Origin: Pseudomonas sp. 5P_3.1_Bac2
Lineage (GTDB): Bacteria > Pseudomonadota > Gammaproteobacteria > Pseudomonadales > Pseudomonadaceae
Assembly: GCF_025465995.1 (NCBI RefSeq)
Contig: NZ_JANLNY010000004.1
Coordinates: 124,001-188,000 of the forward strand
Length of the DNA: 64,000 bases
Reading direction: 5' to 3'
Shown here: in pieces, positions 25,934-34,843 of the stretch
Position numbering within the stretch: position 1 is the stretch's first letter
How the letters are laid out: every line of letters begins with the position of its first letter
Position numbers and translations under genes: made by a program
The notes under the pieces: generated by a model
What the model was told of the DNA's origin: nothing
The model's database searches: none
What the model saw: only the letters and a program-made list of their open reading frames with translations

Positions 25934-27742
25934 ATGAGCACTGCCAAGGATGGAGCACCAAGCAGCGGGGACGCTGCCAGCCAGCGCACTGACTTACCCG
26001 GCACGCCACTGCCATTCATCATGCATTTTGTGCGGCTGTACCGTGGTTGGTACGGCGCCATTTTGCTGCTGCAAATTATCGGAGTGGCTTGCAGTGTCTG
26101 GGTGCCCTGGAGTTTGGGCGCCATCACTCGTTTGGTCAGTGAAGGGCTGAAGTCTGATTCGGCGCAGCAACTGCTGGTGCCGCTGAGCTGGTTTGCGGCG
26201 TTGATTGTGTGCGAAGTGCTGTTTAACCGTGGCGCCTCCGGTTGCCATATCCGCGTCTTGCCCAAGCAACGGCGCCGCGTGACGCAGGCGCTATACGCCT
26301 ATTTGCAGCAACACTCGCAGCGTTTTATCAGCAACCAGTTTGCCGGCGCCTTAGCGCATAAGGTTACGGAGGTTTCTATCGGGGTCAGCCAGGCTCTGGC
26401 CATCCTGCTGTTTGATTTGCTGTCTGTGCTGCTGGTGTTGATTTTCTCGGTGATTTTACTGCTTAGCGTGTCTTTGCCGTTGGGGCTATTTACCTTGCTC
26501 TGGTCGCTGAGTTTTATCCTGCTCTGTTATTTCCTTGCCCGCCGCAGCCAGCCGCTGGCGCAGCAGTATTCGGCGGCGCGCAGCACCAGTAACGGCAAGG
26601 TGGTGGATGCGGTGAGCAACCTCGCCAGCATTCGCTTGTTCGCCCGCCAGCCATTTGAGCAGGCCTACCTGACTCGCTATTTGGATACTGAGTTCGCGGC
26701 GGCTAATCGTTCCTTCAAGTACATGGAGAGGGTGCGCTGGTTTCAGTCGCTGTGCGGCATCCTGTTCAAGCTCGGCATGCTGCTGATGGCCTTGTATCTG
26801 TGGCAAACCCAGGTGATCGATATTGCCGCCTTCGTCATGGCCACCAGCTTGTCGCTATTGATCATTGGTGATGTCGGCAACCTGTCGCGGCGCTTGCTGG
26901 AGTTTTTCGAGGCCGTTGGCAGCATCAGCAACGGCTTGAGTACTTTGATTCATCCCCATGAGGTGGTCGATCAGCCGCAAGCCAGCACTCTGAAAGTCCG
27001 TCACGGGCAGATCGAGTTTCGCCAGGTTGGCTTTAGTTACACGCCCGGCAAGCCGATTTTTCGCGACCTCAATATCATCATTCCGCCAGGGCAAAAAGTC
27101 GGTCTGGTGGGGGCGTCGGGCTCCGGCAAAACCAGCCTGCTCAACTTGCTGCTGCGCTTGTATGACGTGGAACAAGGCCAAGTGCTGCTCGATGGTGTGG
27201 ACATCCGCACCGTCACCCAAGCCTCGCTGCACCAGCAGATTGGCTTGATCCCGCAGGAGCCTGGGCTGTTTCACCGCAGCATCCGCGAGAACATCCACTA
27301 TGGCCGCCTGGATGCCTCGCAAGATGAACTGAGCATGGCAATTTACCGCGCGGGCGCCAGCAGCTTTATCGAGCAAATGCCCCAGGGCTATGAGTCGTTG
27401 GTGGGCGAGCGCGGGGTCAAGCTCTCCGGCGGCCAACGGCAACGTATCGCCATCGCCCGGGTGCTGCTGAAGAACGCGCCGATTCTGGTGATGGATGAAG
27501 CCACCTCCAGTCTGGATTCGCTGACCGAGCGTTATATTCAGGAAAAGCTCGATGAAATCATGGGCGACAAAACCGTGCTGGTGGTGGCGCACCGGCTGTC
27601 CACCGTGGCTCACCTGGATCGCATCCTCGTCTTTGATAACGGCAAGGTGATTGAGGATGGCAGCCACGCAGAATTACTGGCCAAGCGCGGCCAGTACTAC
27701 CGTTTGTGGAGTCGCCAGGAGACCGCTGAGATGCTGAGCTAG
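25934..27742 (+). CDS. ABC exporter (fused permease and ATPase)
   Basis: 602-residue half-transporter of the MsbA/lipid and multidrug type. Six membrane helices lie between residues ~35 and ~320; the ATPase has Walker A GASGSGKTS (~393), signature LSGGQRQR (~497), Walker B ILVMDEATSSLD and H-loop AHRLST. Substrate unknown. The N-terminus has a 20-residue hydrophilic lead. Works as a homodimer by family knowledge. Next gene downstream, 145 bases away, is unrelated in type. Confidence 0.9.
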   Translation: MSTAKDGAPSSGDAASQRTDLPGTPLPFIMHFVRLYRGWYGAILLLQIIGVACSVWVPWSLGAITRLVSEGLKSDSAQQLLVPLSWFAALIVCEVLFNRGASGCHIRVLPKQRRRVTQALYAYLQQHSQRFISNQFAGALAHKVTEVSIGVSQALAILLFDLLSVLLVLIFSVILLLSVSLPLGLFTLLWSLSFILLCYFLARRSQPLAQQYSAARSTSNGKVVDAVSNLASIRLFARQPFEQAYLTRYLDTEFAAANRSFKYMERVRWFQSLCGILFKLGMLLMALYLWQTQVIDIAAFVMATSLSLLIIGDVGNLSRRLLEFFEAVGSISNGLSTLIHPHEVVDQPQASTLKVRHGQIEFRQVGFSYTPGKPIFRDLNIIIPPGQKVGLVGASGSGKTSLLNLLLRLYDVEQGQVLLDGVDIRTVTQASLHQQIGLIPQEPGLFHRSIRENIHYGRLDASQDELSMAIYRAGASSFIEQMPQGYESLVGERGVKLSGGQRQRIAIARVLLKNAPILVMDEATSSLDSLTERYIQEKLDEIMGDKTVLVVAHRLSTVAHLDRILVFDNGKVIEDGSHAELLAKRGQYYRLWSRQETAEMLS

Positions 27743-27887
27743 GTGGCCGTTTGCCGGCTTGAGTGATGCCTGGGACTACTGTGGGGTGCCCTGTGGGCGA
27801 ATAACTGGCATTCTTCGTCCCCCAGGTTTGGCTGTCCAATTTCGCGGCAGTCGGCCTCAGACTTTCCAGCAGCAAGGTAAGGCGTTT

Positions 27888-28295
27888 ATGGCATCGGCGA
27901 ACAAGCAACACAAACGGGCTCAGCGGGCCAAAACCAAGGCCAAGCAGAACCGCAGCCAACGCCAGGCGGCGCCTTTGGAGCTGGACCCGGATGATCAGCG
28001 CATTGATCTGGAATCGGTCGATCTCACTGATATGTTTATCGCCATGCGCGAGGCCGGCAAACAAAGCCAACAAGCACTGTGCGCGGCCTTCTTAAATTTC
28101 CCGCTGCTGGAAATCGTGCTTGAGCAAGAGGGCGAGGAGGGCGCGACCGACTTTATCCTCGCCGCCCTGATCGAGTATCACCAGTGGGCCGCTAACTCTG
28201 AGGATGAAGCTGCCGCTCTGGCCTGGATTGAGAGTGCGCAGTTCCAAGCCGATTATGTCGCCGCCTCGCAAGCGCTAAGCCCAAGCGCGCCATAA
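27888..28295 (+). CDS. Uncharacterised protein with basic N-terminus
   Basis: 135 residues. The first 35 are strongly basic (KQHKRAQRAKTKAKQNRSQR), then an acidic helical domain with many Ala, Glu and Gln (LLEIVLEQEGEEGATDFILA). This split of charge suggests nucleic-acid or ribosome contact, but no family is recognised. The ATG has AAGGTAAGG ahead; an upstream frame is rejected. 22 bases before the DMT transporter gene, so probably co-transcribed with it. Confidence 0.75.
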   Translation: MASANKQHKRAQRAKTKAKQNRSQRQAAPLELDPDDQRIDLESVDLTDMFIAMREAGKQSQQALCAAFLNFPLLEIVLEQEGEEGATDFILAALIEYHQWAANSEDEAAALAWIESAQFQADYVAASQALSPSAP

Positions 28296-28317
28296 GCGCT
28301 ATCCACCTGGAGTAACA

Positions 28318-29214
28318 ATGCTCAAGCTGAACCAAGAGCAACAAGGACGTGTGGCCATGGTGGCCGCGATGTTGATTTCCGGCACCATTGGCTTGTTTGT
28401 GGTCAGCTCCGGACAAAGCCCGTTTAACGTGGTGTTTCTGCGCTGCGTGATTGGTGGCGCCGGCATGCTGCTGGTGTGCTGGCTTAAAGGCTACTTACGC
28501 GACTTAAGCTTCAGCCGCCGGCAACTGCTGTTTATTCTGCTCGGCGCCGTGTGCTTGGTATTCAACTGGGTATTTTTGTTTAGCGCCTATCGCCTGACGT
28601 CCATCGGCATCGCCACCATCATTTATCACCTGCAGCCGTTCTTCTTGCTGTTCAGCGGCGTGTTGTTTTTGGGCGACAAACTCAAACGCTCCAATGTGCT
28701 GTGGTTAGTGCTGGCCTTTGCCGGCTTGCTGCTGATTGTGCGGCCCAATCACAGTGGTTTCGACCAGCAGTTTTTATGGGGCTGTTTAAGCGCCATCGCG
28801 GCGGCGTTGCTGTATGCCGCGACCACGCTGTTGACCAAACAGATTGCCAACGAAGTGCGTCCCGAGGTGATTGTCAGCGGTCACTTGCTGGTGGGCGCCG
28901 GGCTGTTTGTGTTCCTCGCCGACTTCAGCAGTTTGCCGGCCACTGCTGGCAGTTGGACGGCCATGCTGATGCTCGGGCTGTTCCACACCACCTTGATGCT
29001 GATGCTGCTCTACACCGCGTTTAAAAAAGCCAGCACCGCCAGTTTGGCGATCTTCGGTTTTCTCTATCCCTTGGTGGCGCTGATCGTCGATTACTTCGCC
29101 TTTGGTCATGTCATTAATCTGTGGCAAGCGCTGGGCGGTGTGCTGATCGTGGCGGCGGGCTTGGCTTACAACGCCGGATTAAGCTTGAGCTTTTTGGATA
29201 AAAAAGCGCTTTAA
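28318..29214 (+). CDS. EamA/DMT-family transporter
   Basis: 298 residues with ten predicted membrane helices in two EamA repeats (residues ~15-140 and ~155-290). Typical text includes LRCVIGGAGMLLVC and ALLYAATTLLTKQ. Drug/metabolite exporters of this type move amino acids or small organics; substrate unknown. A GGAG ribosome site is present. Confidence 0.9.
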   Translation: MLKLNQEQQGRVAMVAAMLISGTIGLFVVSSGQSPFNVVFLRCVIGGAGMLLVCWLKGYLRDLSFSRRQLLFILLGAVCLVFNWVFLFSAYRLTSIGIATIIYHLQPFFLLFSGVLFLGDKLKRSNVLWLVLAFAGLLLIVRPNHSGFDQQFLWGCLSAIAAALLYAATTLLTKQIANEVRPEVIVSGHLLVGAGLFVFLADFSSLPATAGSWTAMLMLGLFHTTLMLMLLYTAFKKASTASLAIFGFLYPLVALIVDYFAFGHVINLWQALGGVLIVAAGLAYNAGLSLSFLDKKAL

Positions 29215-29559
29215 GGCGGCGCGATCTAGTGCCGCGCTATAGGGCGAATGCTTATAGCGTTGCAGCGCTTGCAAAAACTAACCTAAAGGCCAATTGCACG
29301 CTGCCGCCCTGGTTGAGTGCTGGCTAATTGCTGTTAAAACGCCCTGATTCTAAGCAAAAATACTAAAAGTTCAGGTTCGTACAGATTATCGGTGGCCCAT
29401 CGGCGCACTTTGGCTAAAATGTCACAAATTCGATCCCAGCCAGTTGTTCGTATGGGACGCGACCAGCCAAGTTGGTCATAGCGTGCAGAGACCTGCGCCG
29501 AGCGTGGGCCAAGGGCCCCCCGTAGCGTTACCTTTACCTTTTGATATGTGACCGATCCT
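29215..29559 (+). other. Spacer upstream of lpxO
   Basis: 345 bases without a credible gene. It must carry the lpxO promoter; TTGGCTAAAATGTC near 29410 is the only weak promoter-like text I see. No repeat or terminator for the preceding gene stands out. Confidence 0.4.
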
Positions 29560-30459
29560 GTGAAATTAATCATTGTCGCTATTTACCTGCTGTCCATAGC
29601 GTATGTGCACCTGCGTGGTCGCGTACGGCATAAGCTAAGCCGCCAGCTGAGTGACCATTCCAGCTTTCTGGCACCGATCAACTGCTTCCTCTACCTGTTC
29701 TCCAAGAAGCCCAATCGGCCATTTCTTGACCCCACTGAGTTTCCTGAGCTGCAACAGCTGCAGGATAACTGGCAGGAAATCCGCGCCGAAGGCCAAGCCT
29801 TGTTAGCCGCTGGCGCGATTAAAAAGTCCGACCAGTACAACGACGTCGGCTTTAACTCCTTCTTCAAAACCGGCTGGAAGCGCTTCTACCTGAAGTGGTA
29901 TGGCGACAGCCACCCTTCGGCCATGAAGCTGTGCCCGCGCACCACTGAACTGGTGCAAAGCATCGGTTCGATCAAAGCGGCGATGTTTGCCGAGCTGCCG
30001 CCAGGCTCGAAACTGGTCCGTCACCGCGATCCTTACGCCGGCTCCTACCGCTATCACTTGGGCCTGGAAACACCGAACAGCCCAGACTGCTATATCGATG
30101 TGGACGGCGAGCGCTACCACTGGAAAGACGGCGAGGGTGTGGTGTTCGACGAGACCTATATCCACTACGCCGAAAACGCCACCGAGCAGAACCGCATCAT
30201 CCTGTTCTGCGACGTCGAGCGCCCCATGCAATATGCCTGGGCCGGCGCTTTTAACCGCTGGTTTAGCCGCACCGTCATGGCCGCCGCTGGCGCCCCCAAC
30301 GACGACGGCGACAAAACAGGCGGTATCAACCGCTTCTTCAGCAAGGTCTACAAAATCCGCCTGCGCGGCAAAGAGCTGAAAAAGCGTAACCGCAAACTCT
30401 ATTACCTCGAGAAGTGGGGCATCTTTGCGGCGCTGTTGTTGCTGTTTATCTTGATTTGA
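29560..30459 (+). CDS. lpxO: Lipid A 2-hydroxylase LpxO (Fe/2-oxoglutarate)
   Basis: 299 residues. Hydroxylates a secondary acyl chain of lipid A at C2, using O2 and 2-oxoglutarate at the inner face of the membrane. The aspartyl/asparaginyl hydroxylase core has iron ligands His155, Asp157 (HRDPYAGSYR) and His202 (IHYAENA), with Arg212 for 2-oxoglutarate. Hydrophobic helices at both ends (KLIIVAIYLLSIAYV and FAALLLLFILI) anchor it. Start set at the GTG giving the family N-terminus; a GTG four codons earlier is also possible, and neither has a strong ribosome site. Confidence 0.93.
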   Translation: MKLIIVAIYLLSIAYVHLRGRVRHKLSRQLSDHSSFLAPINCFLYLFSKKPNRPFLDPTEFPELQQLQDNWQEIRAEGQALLAAGAIKKSDQYNDVGFNSFFKTGWKRFYLKWYGDSHPSAMKLCPRTTELVQSIGSIKAAMFAELPPGSKLVRHRDPYAGSYRYHLGLETPNSPDCYIDVDGERYHWKDGEGVVFDETYIHYAENATEQNRIILFCDVERPMQYAWAGAFNRWFSRTVMAAAGAPNDDGDKTGGINRFFSKVYKIRLRGKELKKRNRKLYYLEKWGIFAALLLLFILI

Positions 30460-30519
30460 GGGGGCTGTTCAGTCGGCTCGCTTAGTCTCAGTCGCTTAGG
30501 TGCTGATGAGGCCTAATAC

Positions 30520-30555
30520 AAAAAGCCCCGATAGCTTGGCTGTCGGGGTTTTTTC
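30520..30555 (+). terminator. Terminator after lpxO
   Basis: AAAAAGCCCCGA-TAGCTTGGC-TGTCGGGGTTTTTT: GC stem flanked by A and T runs. Near-copy in style of the tRNA-Gly terminator at 31.7 kb. Confidence 0.88.
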
Positions 30556-30625
30556 TTGGGTATGCGATGTGGGCGGCTCGGGCCCACGCTTTAGGTCGCT
30601 TCAAAATAAGGGTGGTCGGCAAAAC

Positions 30626-30658
30626 GGTGGATGGGAAGAGCGTCATCCACCCTACGGG
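30626..30658 (+). repeat. REP-like palindrome C
   Basis: GGTGGATG...CATCCACC followed by CTACGGGTT; 8-bp perfect arms around GGAAGAGCGT. Placed between the lpxO terminator and the stop of the convergent phosphatase gene. Confidence 0.7.
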
Positions 30659-31384
30659 TTATGTGCGGTCTTCGGGGGCGGAGTGGTTAACCGCGCCCAC
30701 TTGCCTTGCCTGAGTATCTAGAGCTACTTCCCAGTCGTTGGCGTCAAGAAAGCCCAGCACATCCAGTTCAGCCGTCTCTGGGGTTTTGCTAAAGAACAAT
30801 GATGTGCCATAGGCCGGTGTGTCGCTCTCATAGCCCAGCGCTTCTTCAAAGGCAGAAATACAGCTGCTATGGGTTACCAGAATCAGGTTTTTACCCGGCT
30901 GCTTATGGCGCAGCACGTCATGCAGCATGTTTTCCCGGCATTTCAATAACCAGTCGCCGTCTATCCCCACGTCGTTAAACACGATGCTTTCGGTCTGGGC
31001 CGTGCGTGTCAGTGGGCTGTTGTAGACGTTGCTGTTATCGAGGCCTAACTGGCTATAGCTGTCTGCCAGAACATCTCCGGTGGCGACCGACCTTGAGGTG
31101 ACGCCGGTATTACCTTGCAAGCAGGGATGGTCTTCCTTGTCACAGCGCTCAAGATGCCTTAGCAGGACGATCACATTGCCATCTTCCCACTCGTTCAACA
31201 GCTTGGGTAAGTCGTTGCGGCTTTCCTCGGAGAGGTCTGTTATCTCAGCGGGGTCAAAAACCATTGCACCGGCGGCAATGCTGAGAGAAGCGGCAGCGGC
31301 GCCAATTAAGGTGCGTTTGCGCTGACTGGCGTTAAACGTGCGCAGCCATTGACGGGTGCGACCCAGCAATGGGGGCTTAAACAT
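30659..31384 (-). CDS. Histidine phosphatase, Ais/PmrG-like
   Basis: 241 residues. The catalytic RHG-type motif reads LLRHLERCD (Arg76, His77, Arg80), with Arg in SPLTRTAQTE and the second His in LILVTHSSC. The RHLERCD variant resembles Ais/PmrG, which in enterobacteria removes phosphate from lipopolysaccharide core heptose. A membrane segment at residues ~26-43 (LIGAAAASLSIAAGAMV), just after an Arg-rich stretch, could anchor it facing the periplasm. It faces lpxO, another envelope-lipid gene. AGGAGA precedes the ATG. LPS as substrate is inference. Confidence 0.82.
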   Translation of the reverse strand: MFKPPLLGRTRQWLRTFNASQRKRTLIGAAAASLSIAAGAMVFDPAEITDLSEESRNDLPKLLNEWEDGNVIVLLRHLERCDKEDHPCLQGNTGVTSRSVATGDVLADSYSQLGLDNSNVYNSPLTRTAQTESIVFNDVGIDGDWLLKCRENMLHDVLRHKQPGKNLILVTHSSCISAFEEALGYESDTPAYGTSLFFSKTPETAELDVLGFLDANDWEVALDTQARQVGAVNHSAPEDRT

Positions 31385-31668
31385 AATGTCTCCTAGTTAT
31401 TCGGCGCAGGTAGGGGCCGATAGTGGGGGGTATGGCACCTTAGTATCGGGGAAAGTTGCACGACAGATGGCAGATATAGGTCTCTGGATATGTCAGGGCG
31501 GTTAATTCGCGGCGGTGCCTCTAGCTGATGTGCAGGCGCTGAGCAGACAGTCAAACCCGTGAGTAGGTGGACAACGCGAAGCTTGTCCAGCCCATATAAG
31601 AGCCCACGCGAATTAACATGAGGATTGGTTCATGCGCTTGGGGCAGTTCTGCAGGGGGGATGCAGAGC

Positions 31669-31701
31669 GGTGGATGAGAAAAGCGTCATCCACCCTACGG
31701 G
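31669..31701 (+). repeat. REP-like palindrome D
   Basis: GGTGGATGA...TCATCCACC followed by CTACGGG; 9-bp perfect arms, loop GAAAAGCG. The closest relative of palindrome C. Confidence 0.7.
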
Positions 31702-31742
31702 GTGTGTTTTTGCGCACTAGGCAATTTGATATAGGCGGATAC

Positions 31743-31781
31743 GAAAAAGCCCCGAGGCCAATGGCCGTCGGGGCTTTTTGC
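31743..31781 (-). terminator. Terminator of tRNA-Gly
   Basis: On the minus strand AAAAAGCCCCGACGGCCA-TTGGCC-TCGGGGCTTTTTC in shape: GC stem then T run, seven bases past the tRNA end. Also reads as a terminator on the plus strand. Confidence 0.85.
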
Positions 31782-31788
31782 TGTGATT

Positions 31789-31862
31789 TGGAGCGGGTGA
31801 TGGGAATCGAACCCACGGCTCTAGCTTGGGAAGCTAGGGTATTACCATTATACGACACCCGC
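31789..31862 (-). tRNA. tRNA-Gly(CCC)
   Basis: Seventy-four bases: acceptor GCGGGTG/CACCCGC, anticodon loop TTCCCAA (anticodon CCC, reads GGG), T arm GTGGGTTCGATTCCCAT, encoded CCA. Confidence 0.97.
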
Positions 31863-32458
31863 AGCGGGTGCCTTTATACCGGAACTTGGGGCCGAAATGA
31901 AGTGTGGGATGCGCTTATCTGCTGCTCGGGGACGATTATTTTGTGTTGTGGGCGGCTAAAAACTTTCGCTGGCTCAAGGATTTAGCGTGATGGGCAAGGT
32001 TTGGACAGCGCGAGGGGCCGGGCGGCGACAGATCTGCATGGAGGGTGGGCGCCGCTGCGCAGAGGCTTGGTGAGGCATTGTTTGGGTGGCGGTTGAGTGG
32101 GATCGTCTCGGTTGGTTTCACCCTGGCAAGCTACGCCCGGCGCTTTAAAGCAATGGCGATCGCATCGCGATGCCCTTTCCGAGTGGTAAGCCATACACGC
32201 AGCTCTAAATGTTGGCGACTTCGGTCTGGGTAATGTGCGAAACCTCTGTGAACACCGGCACGACGAGCTCAGGCCAGAGCGGGCCACATTGCAGGGCAAC
32301 GGGCTTAGGGCGCACTTGAGTTGGCGCGGGTAATGAGCATTGCCAGGTGTTTTTCAGCGCTATGTCGCCAAGCGCTGGCACTTTTTGCAGATAACCAATG
32401 TGCCCCGCGATTGCCAGGTCATGCGCGGCGGGCCAGTCAGTTGCAAAACACTGGTGTC
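31863..32458. other. 596-base region with no recognisable gene
   Basis: Between tRNA-Gly and rsuA. The left end carries the tRNA promoter (TATAAA on the minus strand near 31870). Short frames exist on both strands but show no recognisable family text, ribosome sites or Pseudomonas third-position bias. An odd GGCGATCGCATCGCGATGCC palindromic stretch lies near 32155. Could be a decayed gene. Confidence 0.4.
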
Positions 32459-33151
32459 TTAGCAGCTCGCGATTTCTTCGGCCGTTAAGGCCCGGTACTG
32501 ACCCGGCGCCAAACTTGGATCGAGGTGGATGCCGCCCATGCTCAGGCGATGCAGGCCGATTACTTTGTTTTGGAAGTGACCGAACATGCGTTTGACTTGG
32601 TGGTAGCGGCCCTCATGCAGCGTTAGCAAAGCGCTGTGGCTGTCGAGGATGGCGAGTTCTGCGGGCAGGGTGGTGAGGTCTTCGTAGGCGAAGTACAGAC
32701 CTTGGGCGAAGACTGCGGCGTAGTGCGGCTCAATCGGCTGTTCGGTATGCACGCGGTAGACCTTACCCAAGCGGCTGCGCGGCTCGGTGAGGCGGCGGGA
32801 CCAGAGGCCGTCGTTGGTGATGATCAGCAGGCCGCTGGTGTTGAGGTCCAGGCGCCCGGCCAGGTGCAGTTCGGTTTTGTCTGGCTCATCCAGCAAATCG
32901 AGCACGGTACGATGCTCTTCATGCTGGGTGGCGCTGACCACGCCGACGGGCTTGTGCAGCATAAAGTAGCGTGCGGCTTTGCCGGCTTGGAGCAGTTGGT
33001 TGTCCAGTTCGATGCGGCTGAATTGGTTGACTTCAAACTGCGCAGCATTGACCACCTGGCCGTCTACCTTCACGCGGCCACTGGTCAAGGCCAGGCGTCC
33101 GGCTTGGCGATTAAGCGCGGGCAAGTTACTTAAAAATCGATCAAGACGCAT
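32459..33151 (-). CDS. rsuA: 16S rRNA pseudouridine(516) synthase RsuA
   Basis: 230 residues: S4-like RNA-binding domain (MRLDRFLSNLP..., residues ~1-55) and the RsuA-family pseudouridine synthase domain with the catalytic-Asp motif AGRLDLNTSGLL (~105) and the closing EGRYHQVKRMFGHF. Modifies U516 in helix 18 of 16S rRNA. The start used gives the family N-terminus and lies two bases after the stop of the CWC gene, so the two are coupled. Confidence 0.93.
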   Translation of the reverse strand: MRLDRFLSNLPALNRQAGRLALTSGRVKVDGQVVNAAQFEVNQFSRIELDNQLLQAGKAARYFMLHKPVGVVSATQHEEHRTVLDLLDEPDKTELHLAGRLDLNTSGLLIITNDGLWSRRLTEPRSRLGKVYRVHTEQPIEPHYAAVFAQGLYFAYEDLTTLPAELAILDSHSALLTLHEGRYHQVKRMFGHFQNKVIGLHRLSMGGIHLDPSLAPGQYRALTAEEIASC

Positions 33152-33153
33152 GC

Positions 33154-33363
33154 TTAGTCGGGGCTGTCGGTAGCGGTTAAGGCTTGGGCGCAGGCTGGGC
33201 ACAGGCAGCTTTGCTCAGCGGGGGCGCGGGGTAAATCGCTCAACACGGCTGGATCGATCATCAGGCTAAAACACCAGCAAGCACTGACCGGCGTGCTGCT
33301 GTCGGCTTGGGCGCATTGGTTGCGTTGGCCGCAGCGCGGGCAACGGGTGGCTGACTCAGGCAT
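33154..33363 (-). CDS. Cysteine-rich CWC-family protein
   Basis: 69 residues with the CWC pattern: CPRCGQRNQC near the N-terminus, CWCF in the middle and CLCPAC at the end, giving three cysteine pairs likely to bind zinc. Function unknown for the family. Overlap-like spacing of two bases with rsuA and seven bases after the diguanylate cyclase stop suggests one operon. Confidence 0.85.
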   Translation of the reverse strand: MPESATRCPRCGQRNQCAQADSSTPVSACWCFSLMIDPAVLSDLPRAPAEQSCLCPACAQALTATDSPD

Positions 33364-33370
33364 GGGCTGC

Positions 33371-34843
33371 TTACGCCGGCTCCGCGTACAGGCAATTACG
33401 CCCGCGTTGTTTCGCGCGGTACAGGGCGTGGTCGGCGCGGGTGATCAGTTGATCAATCGATTCGCCGGGTTGCAGTTGGGCCAAGCCAATGCTGGTGCTG
33501 ATATGCAAGGTAACTCCCTGATAGGGGATGGCGCAGTGGTCGATCAGGCTGCGGATCTTCTCGCCGACTTCTTGGGCTTGCGCAGCGTCGGTGTTTTTCA
33601 GCAGCAGGATAAACTCTTCACCGCCCCAGCGGCACAGAATATCGCTCTGCCGCACATGGCTCAGCAGCTTGCTGGCCATGCAGCGCAGCACTTCATCGCC
33701 GGCCATGTGGCCATGGCTGTCGTTAAGGTTTTTGAACTTGTCCAAGTCCATCAGTAAGGCGCACAGCGGGCTGTGCTCGCGCTGGGATTCTTGCACAGCC
33801 TGCTGGGCCAGCATGTCGAAGCCGCGACGGTTGAGCAGGCCGGTCAGTTGGTCGGTGGTGGCCAACGCTTTGAGCCGGCGCTGATAACGCCCGAGCGCCA
33901 TATTGACCAAGCTCAGAATGATCACGCTGACCACCAAGCAGATCAGCAGGTTGAGGTAGAGGGATTTGCGGATGCCGGCGACTTCGCGCTCATCTTCTTT
34001 ATCGACAAACAGATACCAGTTCAGCTCCGGGATAAAGCGCACGTTGAGCAGGTGATCCTGGCCTTGGTACTCATAGCTGTAGGTGCCACTGGGTGCTTTC
34101 AGTTTGTCGGCGGTAAAACTCTCCAGCCCTGGCAGTTCGCTGAGCAGTTGGCCGCTGCGGCTAGCCATGGGGCCACCCTGGGCGCCCGTTAGTACCAGGC
34201 GGCCATTGCTGTCGGTGAAGAACACGCGGCGTTGGTAGCGCTGCTGATAGGTCTCGATCAGCTTGGCGATGGTATCCACCTGCAGGCCTACGCCGGTGGC
34301 GCCGATAAAGTTGCCTTGGTAGTCCAGCACTTTGTAGTTGATAAACACGGCAAGGCGGTCTTGGTTGGCCAGGTCGACGTCGATGTTGATGGCGTAGGGC
34401 TGATCCGAGCGCTTGAGGTCGTAATACCAAATATCGCGAAAGGCTTCAGGGCTGACTTGTTTAAGCACGCCCTTGGCTTGGTAATAGGTGCGGCTTTTAT
34501 CGGCAACCAAAAAGCTGGTGAGGGTGCCGTAGCGGGTCTGCACTTCATGCAAGTAACGGGTGATCGACGGGCTTGGCGCCTCACCGGACAGCAGCCAATC
34601 GCGGATGTAGATGTCTTGGGCCATCATCGAGGCGATCAGCACCGGGCGCACCAAGTCCGTTTGGATTTCTGAGTAGATGGTGTCGGAGGTTAAAGGCAGC
34701 TCGGTATCGACGATGCCGCTGCGGATCGAGTCAAACGCCGAGTAGTAGCTGGCCAGGGAGGTGGCAAGAAAGCCCAAAGTCAGCAACAGCAATAACAGCA
34801 GGGTTAGGGGGCGGTGGCTGATATGGGCGGGCGCAGAGGGCAT
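33371..34843 (-). CDS. Membrane diguanylate cyclase (dCache-GGDEF)
   Basis: 490 residues. Two membrane helices (~10-30 and ~290-310) frame a periplasmic sensing domain of Cache type; the C-terminal domain is GGDEF with the active motif WGGEEF and the product-inhibition I-site RQSD five residues before it, so it should make cyclic-di-GMP and be feedback-inhibited. The ligand is unknown. An Anr-type box lies upstream, but it is closer in orientation to the divergent lipoprotein gene. Confidence 0.93.
   Translation of the reverse strand: MPSAPAHISHRPLTLLLLLLLTLGFLATSLASYYSAFDSIRSGIVDTELPLTSDTIYSEIQTDLVRPVLIASMMAQDIYIRDWLLSGEAPSPSITRYLHEVQTRYGTLTSFLVADKSRTYYQAKGVLKQVSPEAFRDIWYYDLKRSDQPYAINIDVDLANQDRLAVFINYKVLDYQGNFIGATGVGLQVDTIAKLIETYQQRYQRRVFFTDSNGRLVLTGAQGGPMASRSGQLLSELPGLESFTADKLKAPSGTYSYEYQGQDHLLNVRFIPELNWYLFVDKEDEREVAGIRKSLYLNLLICLVVSVIILSLVNMALGRYQRRLKALATTDQLTGLLNRRGFDMLAQQAVQESQREHSPLCALLMDLDKFKNLNDSHGHMAGDEVLRCMASKLLSHVRQSDILCRWGGEEFILLLKNTDAAQAQEVGEKIRSLIDHCAIPYQGVTLHISTSIGLAQLQPGESIDQLITRADHALYRAKQRGRNCLYAEPA

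Larger units (their letters stand above)
31385..31788. other. Spacer between phosphatase gene and tRNA-Gly
   Basis: 404 bases holding palindrome D, the tRNA-Gly terminator, and otherwise nothing I can call a gene. Confidence 0.5.

Noticed and set aside
31789..32458. Genomic island integrated at tRNA-Gly
   Set aside because: No integrase, no repeat of the tRNA 3' end, and rsuA follows within 600 bases.
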